A stretch of DNA of 24,118 nt from JAQBGV01 sp032128395 (GTDB lineage Bacteria > Planctomycetota > UBA8108 > UBA1146): positions 1 through 24,118 of the forward strand of contig JAQBGV010000181.1 of assembly GCA_032128395.1 (NCBI GenBank), in the 5' to 3' direction. Within the stretch, counting starts at the first letter, position 1, and the number at the start of each line of letters is the position of its first letter. The position numbers were made by a program, and so were the translations under genes. The notes under the pieces are model-generated. The model worked only from the letters and a program-made list of their open reading frames with translations, had not been told where the DNA came from and searched no databases. Positions 15,519 to 23,270 of this stretch are shown one piece after another.

Positions 15519-16931
15519 ATGAGCAAGGTGGACCTGACCGCGAAGATCCCGAACAACGTCGGACTCACCGATGACCGACGCCTCTGCCGAGCGCTCGAAC
15601 ATTGGCTGCCGCTCTACATGGAGTGGTGGAACGACATGGGACCCGCCGGCTTCCAGACGAAGGACATCTACCTCAGGACGGCGATCTCGGTCGAGGCCGG
15701 AGGTTGGGCGAACTTCGACTACGTGAAGATGCCGGACTACCGTTGGGGGATCTTCCTCACCCCGCACGACACGGACCGAAAGATCGGCTTCGGCGACCAC
15801 TTCGGGAAACCGGCGTGGCAGGACATCCCCGGCGAGTACCGCGGGAACCTGCGTCGCATCATCGTCACCCAGGCCGACACCGAACCCGCCTCGGTCGAAC
15901 AGCAGCGCTTTCTCGGATCGATCGCGCCGAGCCTCTACGACATGCGGAACCTGTTCCAGGTGAACGTCGAAGAGGGCCGTCACCTCTGGGCGATGGTCTA
16001 TCTCTTGTTCCGCTACTTCGGTCGCGACGGCCGCGACGAGGCGGAGGAGTTGCTGGCCCGTCGATCCGGGGACGAGGACAAGCCGCGGATCCTCAACGCC
16101 TTCAACCAGCCGTGCGACCACTGGCTGAGCTTTTTCTGCTTCACGCACTTCACCGATCGCGACGGAAAGTTCCAACTCGCCTCCCTCGCCGAGAGCGGAT
16201 TCGACCCGCTCTCGCGGACCTGCGACTTCATGCTCACCGAAGAAGCGCACCACCTCTTCGTCGGCGAGACCGGCCTCGACCGGATCGTCCGGCGGGCCGC
16301 CGAGCTGACGCTCGAGACCGGAGGGGACCCCCGGAGCGCGGGTGGACTCGACCTCCCGCTGATCCAGCGGGCGATCAACTACTGGTTCACCTACTCCCTC
16401 GATCTGTTCGGCAGCGAGGTCTCCACCAACGCCTCGAACTTCTTCTCCGAGGGGCTCAAGGGGCGTTTCAAGGAGGGGCACCGCTACGAGGACCACGTGA
16501 TGCGAGACGGCGTGAAGGTGCTGTCGCTGGTGAGGGACGGCAAGGTCCTCGAGGAGGAGATCCCCTACCGCAATGCGGTGAACGAGGTCTTGCGCGAGGA
16601 GTACATGGACGACTGCGAGCGCGCGCTCCGCAAGTGGAACCGCACTCTCGAGAGTGTCGGGATCGACACCCGATTGAAGCTCCCCAGCCGCCGCTTCCAC
16701 CGCCACCAGGGGCTGTACGCCGACTACGACTTCGATCCGGAGGGGAATCCGGTCACGAAGGCGGAGTACGAGGCGAAGCGCGCGGAGTGGCTCCTCGGCC
16801 CCGAAGACAACGAGTACCTCTCATCCATCATGCACCAGGTCACCGAGCCGGGGAAAATGGCGAACTGGATCGCGGCGCCCTCGCGTGGGATCAACGGTCA
16901 GGCGCTTGAGTTCGAGTATGTGAGGCTGTAG
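15519..16931 (+). CDS. boxB: Benzoyl-CoA 2,3-epoxidase, oxygenase component
   Basis: The 470-residue protein matches the usual BoxB length of about 473. BoxB is a non-heme diiron enzyme that adds one oxygen atom from O2 to benzoyl-CoA, making 2,3-epoxybenzoyl-CoA, with electrons from BoxA or a similar reductase. All six iron ligands of the Azoarcus evansii enzyme, as I recall them, are found with an offset of two residues: E122 (TEPASVEQQ), E152 and H155 (EEGRHLW), D213 (FTDRDGKF), E242 and H245 (EEAHHLF). The ATG at 15519 has AAGGAG seven bases upstream; an open frame to 15423 crosses a repeat and is not coding. It follows boxC on the same strand, and a metallophosphatase gene begins 40 bases downstream. 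Confidence 0.95.
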   Translation: MSKVDLTAKIPNNVGLTDDRRLCRALEHWLPLYMEWWNDMGPAGFQTKDIYLRTAISVEAGGWANFDYVKMPDYRWGIFLTPHDTDRKIGFGDHFGKPAWQDIPGEYRGNLRRIIVTQADTEPASVEQQRFLGSIAPSLYDMRNLFQVNVEEGRHLWAMVYLLFRYFGRDGRDEAEELLARRSGDEDKPRILNAFNQPCDHWLSFFCFTHFTDRDGKFQLASLAESGFDPLSRTCDFMLTEEAHHLFVGETGLDRIVRRAAELTLETGGDPRSAGGLDLPLIQRAINYWFTYSLDLFGSEVSTNASNFFSEGLKGRFKEGHRYEDHVMRDGVKVLSLVRDGKVLEEEIPYRNAVNEVLREEYMDDCERALRKWNRTLESVGIDTRLKLPSRRFHRHQGLYADYDFDPEGNPVTKAEYEAKRAEWLLGPEDNEYLSSIMHQVTEPGKMANWIAAPSRGINGQALEFEYVRL

Positions 16932-16971
16932 GCCAGGCTTCGCCGACCGGAAGGCCCGGGAGGGCAGACCG

Positions 16972-17844
16972 ATGTCCCGCACTGCGATCATCGGCGACGT
17001 CCACGGTATGCGAGCGGAGCTGGAGCGGATGCTCGTCGAGCTCGAGCTCGTCCCCGGAGATCACCTCGTCTCGGTCGGGGATCTCATCCGCAAGGGGCCG
17101 GACACTCCCGGGGTGTTCCGGGTCTTGCGCGAGACGCAGGAGCGCGGGGTGCTCGTCGACTTCGTGCTCGGCAATCACGAGGCGAAACTCTGGCACCACC
17201 TGCGGGATGCCAACCGGGGCTCCCGCTCGATCCGTGAGCTCGCGAAAGAACTCTCTACCGAAGATCTGGAGTGGATCGCTCGCGCGCCGCTCCATCTCAC
17301 ACTCACCGATCACCGCGCGATCATCGTGCACGGCGGGATCCTCCCCACCTGGGAAGATCTCCCCTCACACGATCCCACCGTGGCGTTCGCCGGCGATGCT
17401 GACCGGATGGATGCCATCCTGCGCACCCGTCACCTCTCGGGTTTCGCCCCCCGTCTCCACGTGACGAGAATCCGCGCGGATGGGATGCGACTGCGCACCC
17501 GAATCCTCCGGGACGACGCGATGCTCCCCGAGGCGCCCGAGGGAGGCCGTCTCGAGATCGAGGAGGTCCAGATCCCACGCGGAAGCCCGATCCCCCTCGG
17601 CTCGGAGGGTCTGGGCGATCCGTACTGGGCCGAGATCTACGACGGCCGCTTCGGTCACGCCTACTGCGGCCACCACCCCTTCATGATGCACGATGCGCCG
17701 GTGCAGTTCCCGCACGCGACCGCTCTCGATCTGGGATGCGTCTACGGTCGATTTCTTGCGGCCGTGGTCCTCGAGGAAGGGCGGGAGCCGGTGGCGGTGA
17801 CGGTGCGCGCGACGGGAGCCAGGGCGCGGTGGTCCTTCGACTAG
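16972..17844 (+). CDS. Calcineurin-like metallophosphatase (PP1/ApaH-like)
   Basis: The 290-residue protein has the full set of metallophosphoesterase motifs: GDVHG (D9, H11), GDLIRKGP (D37), GNHE (N68, H69), VHGG (H120) and YCGHHP (H234). A late motif TALDLGCVYG (D253) is typical of the bacterial PrpE/ApaH/PP1-like group. These enzymes hold two metal ions and act on phosphoproteins or dinucleoside polyphosphates such as Ap4A; sequence does not decide between these. The ATG follows GGGAGGGC at good spacing. It starts 40 bases after boxB on the same strand, so it may be co-transcribed, but such phosphatases are not a known part of the box pathway. The transcript then runs into a repeat island that may end it. 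Confidence 0.87.
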   Translation: MSRTAIIGDVHGMRAELERMLVELELVPGDHLVSVGDLIRKGPDTPGVFRVLRETQERGVLVDFVLGNHEAKLWHHLRDANRGSRSIRELAKELSTEDLEWIARAPLHLTLTDHRAIIVHGGILPTWEDLPSHDPTVAFAGDADRMDAILRTRHLSGFAPRLHVTRIRADGMRLRTRILRDDAMLPEAPEGGRLEIEEVQIPRGSPIPLGSEGLGDPYWAEIYDGRFGHAYCGHHPFMMHDAPVQFPHATALDLGCVYGRFLAAVVLEEGREPVAVTVRATGARARWSFD

Positions 17845-17880
17845 CGGAGGAGAACGACCGGCGCGGGTGAGAATTACGAT

Positions 17881-17916
17881 GGGACTGGCTCGGCGCGCAG
17901 CGCTGATGCCTGTCCC
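17881..17916 (-). repeat. REP-like palindrome, copy E
   Basis: Arms GGGACTGGCTCGG and TGATGCCTGTCCC flank a GCGCGCAGCGC core. It lies inside the first unit of the 151-bp tandem duplication, in the reverse orientation of the family. Confidence 0.8.
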
Positions 17917-18031
17917 GGACCTCCGCTGATCCACGACGCCTGAGGAAACGGTCGCGAAGGTTCGGGGAACAGCTGTGGATCAGCAGGGGTCCGCCCGGGA
18001 CAGAACGACCGGCGCGGGTGAGAACTACGAT

Positions 18032-18067
18032 GGGACTGGCTCGGCGCGCAGCGCTGATGCCTGTCCC
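18032..18067 (-). repeat. REP-like palindrome, copy F
   Basis: It is identical in sequence to copy E and lies inside the second unit of the 151-bp tandem duplication. Confidence 0.8.
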
Positions 18068-18147
18068 GGACCTCCGCTGATCCACGACCCCTGAGGAAAC
18101 GGTCGCGAAGGTTCGGGGAACAGCTGTGGATCAGCAGGCGTGCGCCC

Positions 18148-18179
18148 GGGACCGGCATCACCTGCGGCGAGCCAGTCCC
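18148..18179 (+). repeat. REP-like palindrome, copy G
   Basis: Arms GGGACCGGCATC and GCGAGCCAGTCCC flank ACCTGCG. It faces copies E and F. Its end CGAGCCAGTCCCATC (18168-18182) is the exact inverse of 17878-17892, so the whole block 17878-18182 is bounded by perfect 15-bp inverted repeats. Confidence 0.8.
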
Positions 18180-18205
18180 ATCTGCCATGCGACCATTCCC
18201 CCACT

Positions 18206-18733
18206 CTAGAAGCGCAGCGTCACCTCTTCCAAGTGCCCCGCCCCGTTCACCCGACACGGACGTCGCGCGAATTCTGTCGCCCCCACGTGCCGATAGAATT
18301 CGATCGTCGGGTTGCCCGCGAGCACCCAAACATGACCGGGAGTGAGCTCGCGCGCCTCCAAGTCGGCGACCGCGGCCTCCCAGAGCGCACGGCCGATCCC
18401 GCGGCCGTGATGACTCGCGAGCAGATACAGGGCGACCACCTCTCCGGGACAACCGAGATCGGGGTCGCGGCTCGGTCCCCCGCCGATGAAGCCGACCACT
18501 GTCTCTCCCCCCGCGGCGCTCGGCTCCACTGCGACGAGCGTGTGGTACGGATTCGGGTCGGTCGAGTGGAGGCGCTCCCCCCAACGCTTCTCGAGGACAC
18601 CGGGCGCGGTGAACGCGTCGATCGCCGCGTCGGGGAGCAGCCCCCGATAGCTCTCCTCCCAACTCGTCCCCTGAACGTGGGCGATCCCGTCCGAGTCCTC
18701 GGGACGAGCACCCCGAACGGTGAACTCACTCAT
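18206..18733 (-). CDS. GNAT-family N-acetyltransferase
   Basis: The 175-residue protein has the single-domain GNAT layout. It has an N-terminal VRGARPEDSDGIAHV strand-helix, a substrate region containing WEESYRGLLP (25-34), and the acetyl-CoA pyrophosphate loop HHGRGIGRAL (108-117) after the strand VVALYLL. A late VWVLAGNPTIEFYRHVGA (135-152) matches the usual NxxAxxFYxxxGF motif. Such enzymes transfer acetyl from acetyl-CoA to an amine; the acceptor cannot be told. The start overlaps the stop of the upstream M28 peptidase as ATGA, a classic sign of translational coupling, making this the last gene of the symporter-glycosidase-peptidase operon. It converges on the metallophosphatase across the repeat island. 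Confidence 0.9.
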   Translation of the reverse strand: MSEFTVRGARPEDSDGIAHVQGTSWEESYRGLLPDAAIDAFTAPGVLEKRWGERLHSTDPNPYHTLVAVEPSAAGGETVVGFIGGGPSRDPDLGCPGEVVALYLLASHHGRGIGRALWEAAVADLEARELTPGHVWVLAGNPTIEFYRHVGATEFARRPCRVNGAGHLEEVTLRF

Positions 18734-20148
18734 CGGCTCCCCTCCCCGCCCCCTTTCCCGTCGATCCGCGCCTCGAGGTTGGCCACGGTGTAGATCAAGG
18801 TCGCGATCGCGGCGGCGCCGAGTTCGAGTTCTCGCGGGTTCACGTTCTCCGGGGTGTCGATCGTCGTATGATGGAAGTCGAAGTAGCGGCTCCCGTCGGG
18901 CACGAATCCGACCGTGAGAACCCCATCCCGCGCGAGCGGGGAGATATCCGCGCCTCCGCCGCCGGAGAAGAGCCGCCCCGCGCCGAGTTCATCGATCTCG
19001 GCGACGATCTGTGCGAGATGTTCGCGCACCGGACCCTCGACGCCACTCGAGAACCCCCGCGGGGTGAACCCCCCCCGATCGGACTCCAGGGCGAAGACGT
19101 GGCGATCGAGTTCATCCTTGTGCTGCTCGTGGTAGGCGCGCCCCCCGGCGAGGCCGTTCTCCTCGTTCATGAACAAGACCACCCGGATCGTCCGGCGCGG
19201 GCGGAGCCCGAGGCGATGCAACATCGCCACGGCCGAGAGCGCGTGGCAACTCCCCGCGCCATCGTCGTGTGCACCCGGTCCGACGTCCCAGCTGTCGAGG
19301 TGCCCGCCGACCAGGACGATCTCGTCCGGACGTTCGCTCCCGACGAGTTCGCCGACGACATTGGCCGAGGGGACGCTGTCCTCGGTCCGACATGCGAGCT
19401 CCAATTTCACGACGACCTTGCGACCGTCCGCGATCCAGGCGGCGACCCTTTCGGTCGCGCGGGTCGAGAGAGCGACCGCAGGGATCTTCGGAGCCTCGTC
19501 ACGGTATCGCATTCCACCGGTATGGGGGTGATCGTCGATCCGCGTGGTCATCGATCGAGTGATGCTCGCCACCCCGCCGAGCGCCGCTGCCGACGCTGCG
19601 CCGTTCACACGGTGCTGGACCGCTTGCCCGTAGGCGGCGAAAGGATCGAGCAGTGCGGATTCCATCGGCGTGTCGTAGAGCACGATCTTGCCCCGGACCC
19701 CCTCTTCTCCGAGCGCTTCGAGCGCGGGGAATCCGGTGACCCGCACGACTTCGGCGGTGATCCCCCGCGCGGGAGTCCCGATGGTGCCGCCGAGCGCGAG
19801 GATCGGCAGCTCCTCCCCGTTCGCCTCGGCGGGCTCGACGACGATCAGGCGCTCGACCTCGCCGCGCACCCACTTCGGGGCAAGCACGGGCTCGAGCCGC
19901 ACGTTCTCGAGCCCTGCCTTCTTCATCGCACTCTTCCCCCACTCGACCGCGCGGTCAGCGGCCGCGGTGCCGGCGAGTCGGCGTGGGGCGACTGCGCAGA
20001 GGTCCTGGAGCAGGGCGTAGGTCGCCTGACTGGAGAGCGCTTCCGCGGCGATCCGGCGCGCGGTCTGCCGGATCGAGAACGCTTCGTCGTCCGCAGGTGC
20101 CTGCGGGAGCGTGAGAGCGAGAGCGAGGGCGAGCAGGATCGAGGGCAT
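18730..20148 (-). CDS. Secreted M28-family zinc peptidase (carboxypeptidase Q-like)
   Basis: The 472-residue protein has a signal peptide (MPSILLALALALTLPQAPA, about 1-19). The middle (about 90-250) resembles the PA-type insert common in this group. The catalytic domain has H283 and D285 in GGHLDSWD, D295 in GAHDDGAG, E329/E330 in MNEENG, D357 in ESDRGG and H426/H427 in FHHTTIDTPENV, the zinc and base residues of M28 with the layout of plasma glutamate carboxypeptidase. It probably acts in the periplasm or outside the cell on dipeptides or short peptides. It starts 21 bases after the GH3 gene and overlaps the GNAT gene by 4 bases. It is not a close duplicate of the M28 enzyme at 5126-6811, which lacks the WDVGPG motif and has a Pro-rich insert. 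Confidence 0.9.
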   Translation of the reverse strand: MPSILLALALALTLPQAPADDEAFSIRQTARRIAAEALSSQATYALLQDLCAVAPRRLAGTAAADRAVEWGKSAMKKAGLENVRLEPVLAPKWVRGEVERLIVVEPAEANGEELPILALGGTIGTPARGITAEVVRVTGFPALEALGEEGVRGKIVLYDTPMESALLDPFAAYGQAVQHRVNGAASAAALGGVASITRSMTTRIDDHPHTGGMRYRDEAPKIPAVALSTRATERVAAWIADGRKVVVKLELACRTEDSVPSANVVGELVGSERPDEIVLVGGHLDSWDVGPGAHDDGAGSCHALSAVAMLHRLGLRPRRTIRVVLFMNEENGLAGGRAYHEQHKDELDRHVFALESDRGGFTPRGFSSGVEGPVREHLAQIVAEIDELGAGRLFSGGGGADISPLARDGVLTVGFVPDGSRYFDFHHTTIDTPENVNPRELELGAAAIATLIYTVANLEARIDGKGGGEGSR

Positions 20149-20169
20149 CGGTCAACTCCGTCCTGGGTT

Positions 20170-21666
20170 TCAGATGATCCTTGCGGGGTGGACACCGGGC
20201 GCGTTTCGCTCGCCGAGGAGCAGCGCAGCGAGCGCCGCTTGGTGGACACGGCGAGAACCGTACGCGGTCACGACCGTGAAGTCTCGCGTGGGAAGTGCAG
20301 AGAGCTCGCCAGGGTCGCCGAGGAGGACGACGGTCGTCCGCGGATTCCACTCGAGGGCCCCGAGAACGAGCTGCCGGAGCGCCCCGTTCGTCCGGAGTCC
20401 GATCGCGGCGACGATGATGCCGTCTAGATCCGCCGACATCGCCGCGGCCCGCGCGATCTCCTCGCCGCTCGGTTCAGCGCCGACTTCGAGGAGCGTAGTG
20501 CGGTCGCTGAGGCGATCGCCGAGCGGACGAAGGTCCTCCGCTCGCAAGGGGTCCTCGGCGGGGGACTGCCGCCTCAGAGTCGGGAGGACCAGGAGCCACC
20601 GCTCCCCAGCGGGGATTTCGATCGGCGCATCCCCCCTCCGCAGCACGGTGAGAGCGGCTTCTGCGATCTGTCGGGCGATCTCCTCCCCCGATCCGACGGC
20701 CGGTGTGCCGTGAGGATCTCGATAGAGCGCGGTGAGTCGGGCGGAGACGTCCGAGTCATCTCCCGCCCCGAGCGCCTCGAGTCGAGCGCGAGCGCGAAGC
20801 TGCAACTCCCGTTCGTGGCAGACGCAGACGATATCGTGCCCGGCCGCGACCGCACCCTCGACCTTCTCCTCGATGGAGATCCCGGCGACCGCGCCCATCT
20901 CGAGATCGTCCGTCATCACGGCCCCCGAGAAATCGAGTCGACCGCGAAGGAGATCCGAAACGACGTGTGGCGAGTTGGTGACGGGGTGATCGGGGTCGAT
21001 CTCTTCGCAGATGAGATGAGCGGTCATCACGACCGGGGCGCCGGCCGCGATCGCTCGGCCGAACGGTTCGAGGTCGCGCGCGAGATGGCCCGCCGGAATC
21101 CGCGGAAGCTCGTGGTGCGAATCGCGATCCGCCGCACCGAGCCCGGGGAAGTGCTTGAGCACGGGGAAGACGCCGGACTCGAGGTGGCCGCGGACCAGCT
21201 CCGCGGCGAGCGAACCGACCCGCTCGGGGTCGCTCCCGAGAGACCGCACTCCGACTCCGGGATTGTCGGCCCGCACCAAGAGGTCGCAGACCGGGGCGAG
21301 ATTGCCGTCGATCCCGAGTTCGCGGAGTTCCGCTCCGGAAATGCGCCCTTGTTCGCGGGCCAGGGCGAGCCCTCGCTCCCGGTCCGCCGAAGCAACCGCG
21401 CCGAGCGCGAGGTTTCCCGGAAAGACGGTGCACTCGCGCTCGAAGCGGACTACCGCTCCCCCCTCCTGGTCGACGACGACGTGCAGCCCCGCGCCGAGGC
21501 GACCGCGGAGAGCGCCGATGAGATCGCGGATCTGCGGGGCGTCCACGATGTTGCGGCGGAAGAGGATGATCCCCCCCGGCGCGACGGCCTCGAGGTGTGC
21601 CCAGTCGGCGTCATCGATCACCGGTCCGGGAATTCCGATCCAGAGTCGGTCACCGGAGGTCCGCAC
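20170..21666 (-). CDS. Glycoside hydrolase family 3 protein, beta-N-acetylhexosaminidase (NagZ-like)
   Basis: The 498-residue protein has a GH3 TIM-barrel at about 1-290: GGIILFRRN (31-39), VDQEGGAVVRF (65-75), the bacterial NagZ signature KHFPGLGAADRDSHHELP (171-188, with the Asp-His acid/base pair D182 and H184), and MTDDLEMGA with nucleophile D253. A C-terminal half of about 200 residues, absent from short NagZ proteins, looks like a GH3 second domain. NagZ enzymes release N-acetylglucosamine from muropeptides during wall recycling. There is no signal peptide, so cytoplasmic action is likely. I chose the GTG at 21666, preceded by GGAGAGG and overlapping the symporter gene by 17 bases; a GTG at 21714 would overlap by 65. 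Adjacent transport and peptidase genes fit scavenging of wall fragments or glycopeptides. Confidence 0.87.
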   Translation of the reverse strand: MRTSGDRLWIGIPGPVIDDADWAHLEAVAPGGIILFRRNIVDAPQIRDLIGALRGRLGAGLHVVVDQEGGAVVRFERECTVFPGNLALGAVASADRERGLALAREQGRISGAELRELGIDGNLAPVCDLLVRADNPGVGVRSLGSDPERVGSLAAELVRGHLESGVFPVLKHFPGLGAADRDSHHELPRIPAGHLARDLEPFGRAIAAGAPVVMTAHLICEEIDPDHPVTNSPHVVSDLLRGRLDFSGAVMTDDLEMGAVAGISIEEKVEGAVAAGHDIVCVCHERELQLRARARLEALGAGDDSDVSARLTALYRDPHGTPAVGSGEEIARQIAEAALTVLRRGDAPIEIPAGERWLLVLPTLRRQSPAEDPLRAEDLRPLGDRLSDRTTLLEVGAEPSGEEIARAAAMSADLDGIIVAAIGLRTNGALRQLVLGALEWNPRTTVVLLGDPGELSALPTRDFTVVTAYGSRRVHQAALAALLLGERNAPGVHPARII

Positions 21667-23173
21667 GGGCAACCTCTCCACCCCCGTCAGGGGGGAAAGA
21701 ACAAGCGATCGCACAACTCACCGTCGCCGTGATCGGGATCCACCACGGCCAAGCGATCGGCACCGACCCGAAGAGCATCTTCTGGAGGAAGAGCACCACT
21801 CCGAGTACGCCTCCCATCACCAGCGCGGTCACCGCTCCCCGCGAGTTGCCCCGCCGGGTGAGGAATCCGCATCCGAACACACCGAGCAGCCCCCCGTAAA
21901 CGATCGTCATCGAAGAGAGCGCGATCGTGACGAGGCTGAGTTCGGGGTTCGGGAATCTGCGTTCGAACTCGGCGAACCCGATCGCACCCAGGATCAGCAA
22001 TCCGGCGAAGTGTAGGGTACTGCGCCGGCTTCGATCGGCCAGCGCCTCGTCCCCATCACGGTCCGATCCGGCGAGATCGACCGCCCAGGTCGCTCCGATC
22101 GCACAGATCGCCGAGTCGAGGCTCGACATCGCCGCCGCGAACAGTCCGGCGAGCACCAGCCCGCGCCACGGGGACGCCATCTGTTCGCGGACGAAGGTCG
22201 GGAACGCAGAGTCTGCATCGGCGGGAGCGCCCCCCCCCGAGGCGGCGAGCGCGGCGAGCCCGGTGCCGATAGAGAGGAACAGGATGACGACCGGCACGTT
22301 GACGAAGCCGCTCAGGGCGAGGGCGATGCCCCCCTGCCTCCCGGTCTTCGTGGTGAGCAGCCGCTGGACCATGTCGTGGTCGGTCGAGTGCGTGGCGAGG
22401 GTCAGCACGAAGCCGCCGACCACTGCGGTGATGACATGGCGGTCGTGACGAAGGATCAGACTCAACCAGTCGCCGGCGCTCGCCGAATCGCCAGTCGCCG
22501 GTCGGTCGAAGGAGAGCCAACCGATCGCTTCTGACCCCCGAGCCCACTCGAACACGCCCGTGAGTCCACCCGGCATCTGCGCCGCGATCGTCGCGAGCAC
22601 CGCGACCGCACCGGCGAGCAAGACGGCTCCCTGCAGCGCGTCGGTCCAGATCACCGCTCGGATCCCGCCGCGGATCGAGTACACCGCCGCGATCAGGCCG
22701 CAGGCGATGATCGCGATCTCGATCCCACTCCCGAAGACGCGCGAGAAGGCGAACGCCGCGATGTAGAGGCGCACCGACGAGGCGAAAAGTCGGCCGATGA
22801 GAAACGTCCCGGCGGTGCCGCGGCGCGCCCCGGTTCCGAACCGCTCACCGATGAACTCGTACACGGTGCGGACGCGTCGTCGGTGGTAGAGGGGCACGAC
22901 CCAGCGGGCGAGCACGATCCGCGCGAAGATCGAACCGATCCCGAATTGCAAGTAGGTCCAGGCGAGCTTGCCATACGCATCGGCGGGCACCCCGACGAAG
23001 GTCGCGGCGGAGAGTTCGGTCGCGACGAGTGAGAGGAGGACCGCGCCGGTCGGCACCCGCCGATCGCCGAGGAGGAAGTCATCGGCCCCTGGCCGCCGCC
23101 GACCGACGGCCGTACCGATGGCGAGCACGGCGGCCGCGTAGAGTCCGATGACGAGGAAGTCGAAGAAGCCCAT
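21650..23173 (-). CDS. Sodium:solute symporter (SSS family)
   Basis: The 507-residue membrane protein has about 13 hydrophobic helices. The first is FFDFLVIGLYAAAVLAIG and the second has ATELSAATFVGVPADAYG (51-68), matching the sodium-site helix of the SSS family. Other family features are YSIRGGIRAVIWTDALQ and LFAAAMSSLDSAICAIG. It would import a small organic solute with sodium; the neighbouring GH3 enzyme and peptidase suggest an amino sugar, sialic-acid-like compound or peptide fragment, but this is inference. The ATG at 23173 begins a normal first helix; a longer frame to 23272 covers a REP-like palindrome. There is no ribosome binding site before 23173, and a TATCCT box sits 7 bases upstream, so the mRNA may be leaderless. 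It is the first gene of the four-gene operon. Confidence 0.9.
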   Translation of the reverse strand: MGFFDFLVIGLYAAAVLAIGTAVGRRRPGADDFLLGDRRVPTGAVLLSLVATELSAATFVGVPADAYGKLAWTYLQFGIGSIFARIVLARWVVPLYHRRRVRTVYEFIGERFGTGARRGTAGTFLIGRLFASSVRLYIAAFAFSRVFGSGIEIAIIACGLIAAVYSIRGGIRAVIWTDALQGAVLLAGAVAVLATIAAQMPGGLTGVFEWARGSEAIGWLSFDRPATGDSASAGDWLSLILRHDRHVITAVVGGFVLTLATHSTDHDMVQRLLTTKTGRQGGIALALSGFVNVPVVILFLSIGTGLAALAASGGGAPADADSAFPTFVREQMASPWRGLVLAGLFAAAMSSLDSAICAIGATWAVDLAGSDRDGDEALADRSRRSTLHFAGLLILGAIGFAEFERRFPNPELSLVTIALSSMTIVYGGLLGVFGCGFLTRRGNSRGAVTALVMGGVLGVVLFLQKMLFGSVPIAWPWWIPITATVSCAIACSFPPDGGGEVARADLR

Positions 23174-23176
23174 GCC

Positions 23177-23188
23177 GGGGAGGATAGC
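23177..23188 (-). promoter_or_regulatory. TATCCT box just before the symporter start
   Basis: The minus strand reads GCTATCCTCCCC, then GGC, then the ATG. If TATCCT is a -10 element, transcription would begin at or next to the start codon, giving a leaderless mRNA. The same 12-mer occurs upstream of boxB. No convincing -35 box is seen. Confidence 0.3.
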
Positions 23189-23192
23189 AGAG

Positions 23193-23227
23193 TGGGGACT
23201 GCCACCGCTGTGCGGAGCCAGCCCCCA
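23193..23227 (+). repeat. REP-like palindrome, copy B
   Basis: Arms TGGGGACTGCCACCGC and GCGGAGCCAGCCCCCA flank TGT. It sits between the divergent symporter and HEAT-repeat genes. Confidence 0.8.
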
Positions 23228-23270
23228 ACTACGCTCGACCTCGCTCGGTCGAACTGGGAGAATCGCCGCC

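Larger units (their letters stand above)
17851..18152. repeat. 151-bp tandem duplication, two copies
   Basis: Copy 1 is 17851-18001 and copy 2 is 18002-18152, both starting AGAACGACCGGCGCGGG. The only differences I see are four single bases (for example AATTACG versus AACTACG, GACGCC versus GACCCC). Each copy holds a REP-like palindrome and a second hairpin whose perfect stem is GCTGATCCAC / GTGGATCAGC around a loop of roughly 40 bases. The array fills most of the 361-bp gap between two convergent genes. Short ORFs over it repeat themselves and are not genes. Confidence 0.93.

Noticed and set aside
17365..18085. Two overlapping minus-strand frames beginning with the same residues (MDQRRSGTGIS), apparently a duplicated gene family
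   Set aside because: They start inside the two 151-bp repeat units and then run antisense to the metallophosphatase, so the similarity is only the duplicated DNA.
17851..18152. Two repeat units considered as a CRISPR array
   Set aside because: Only two units, each 151 bp with no short repeat-spacer pattern, and no cas genes nearby.
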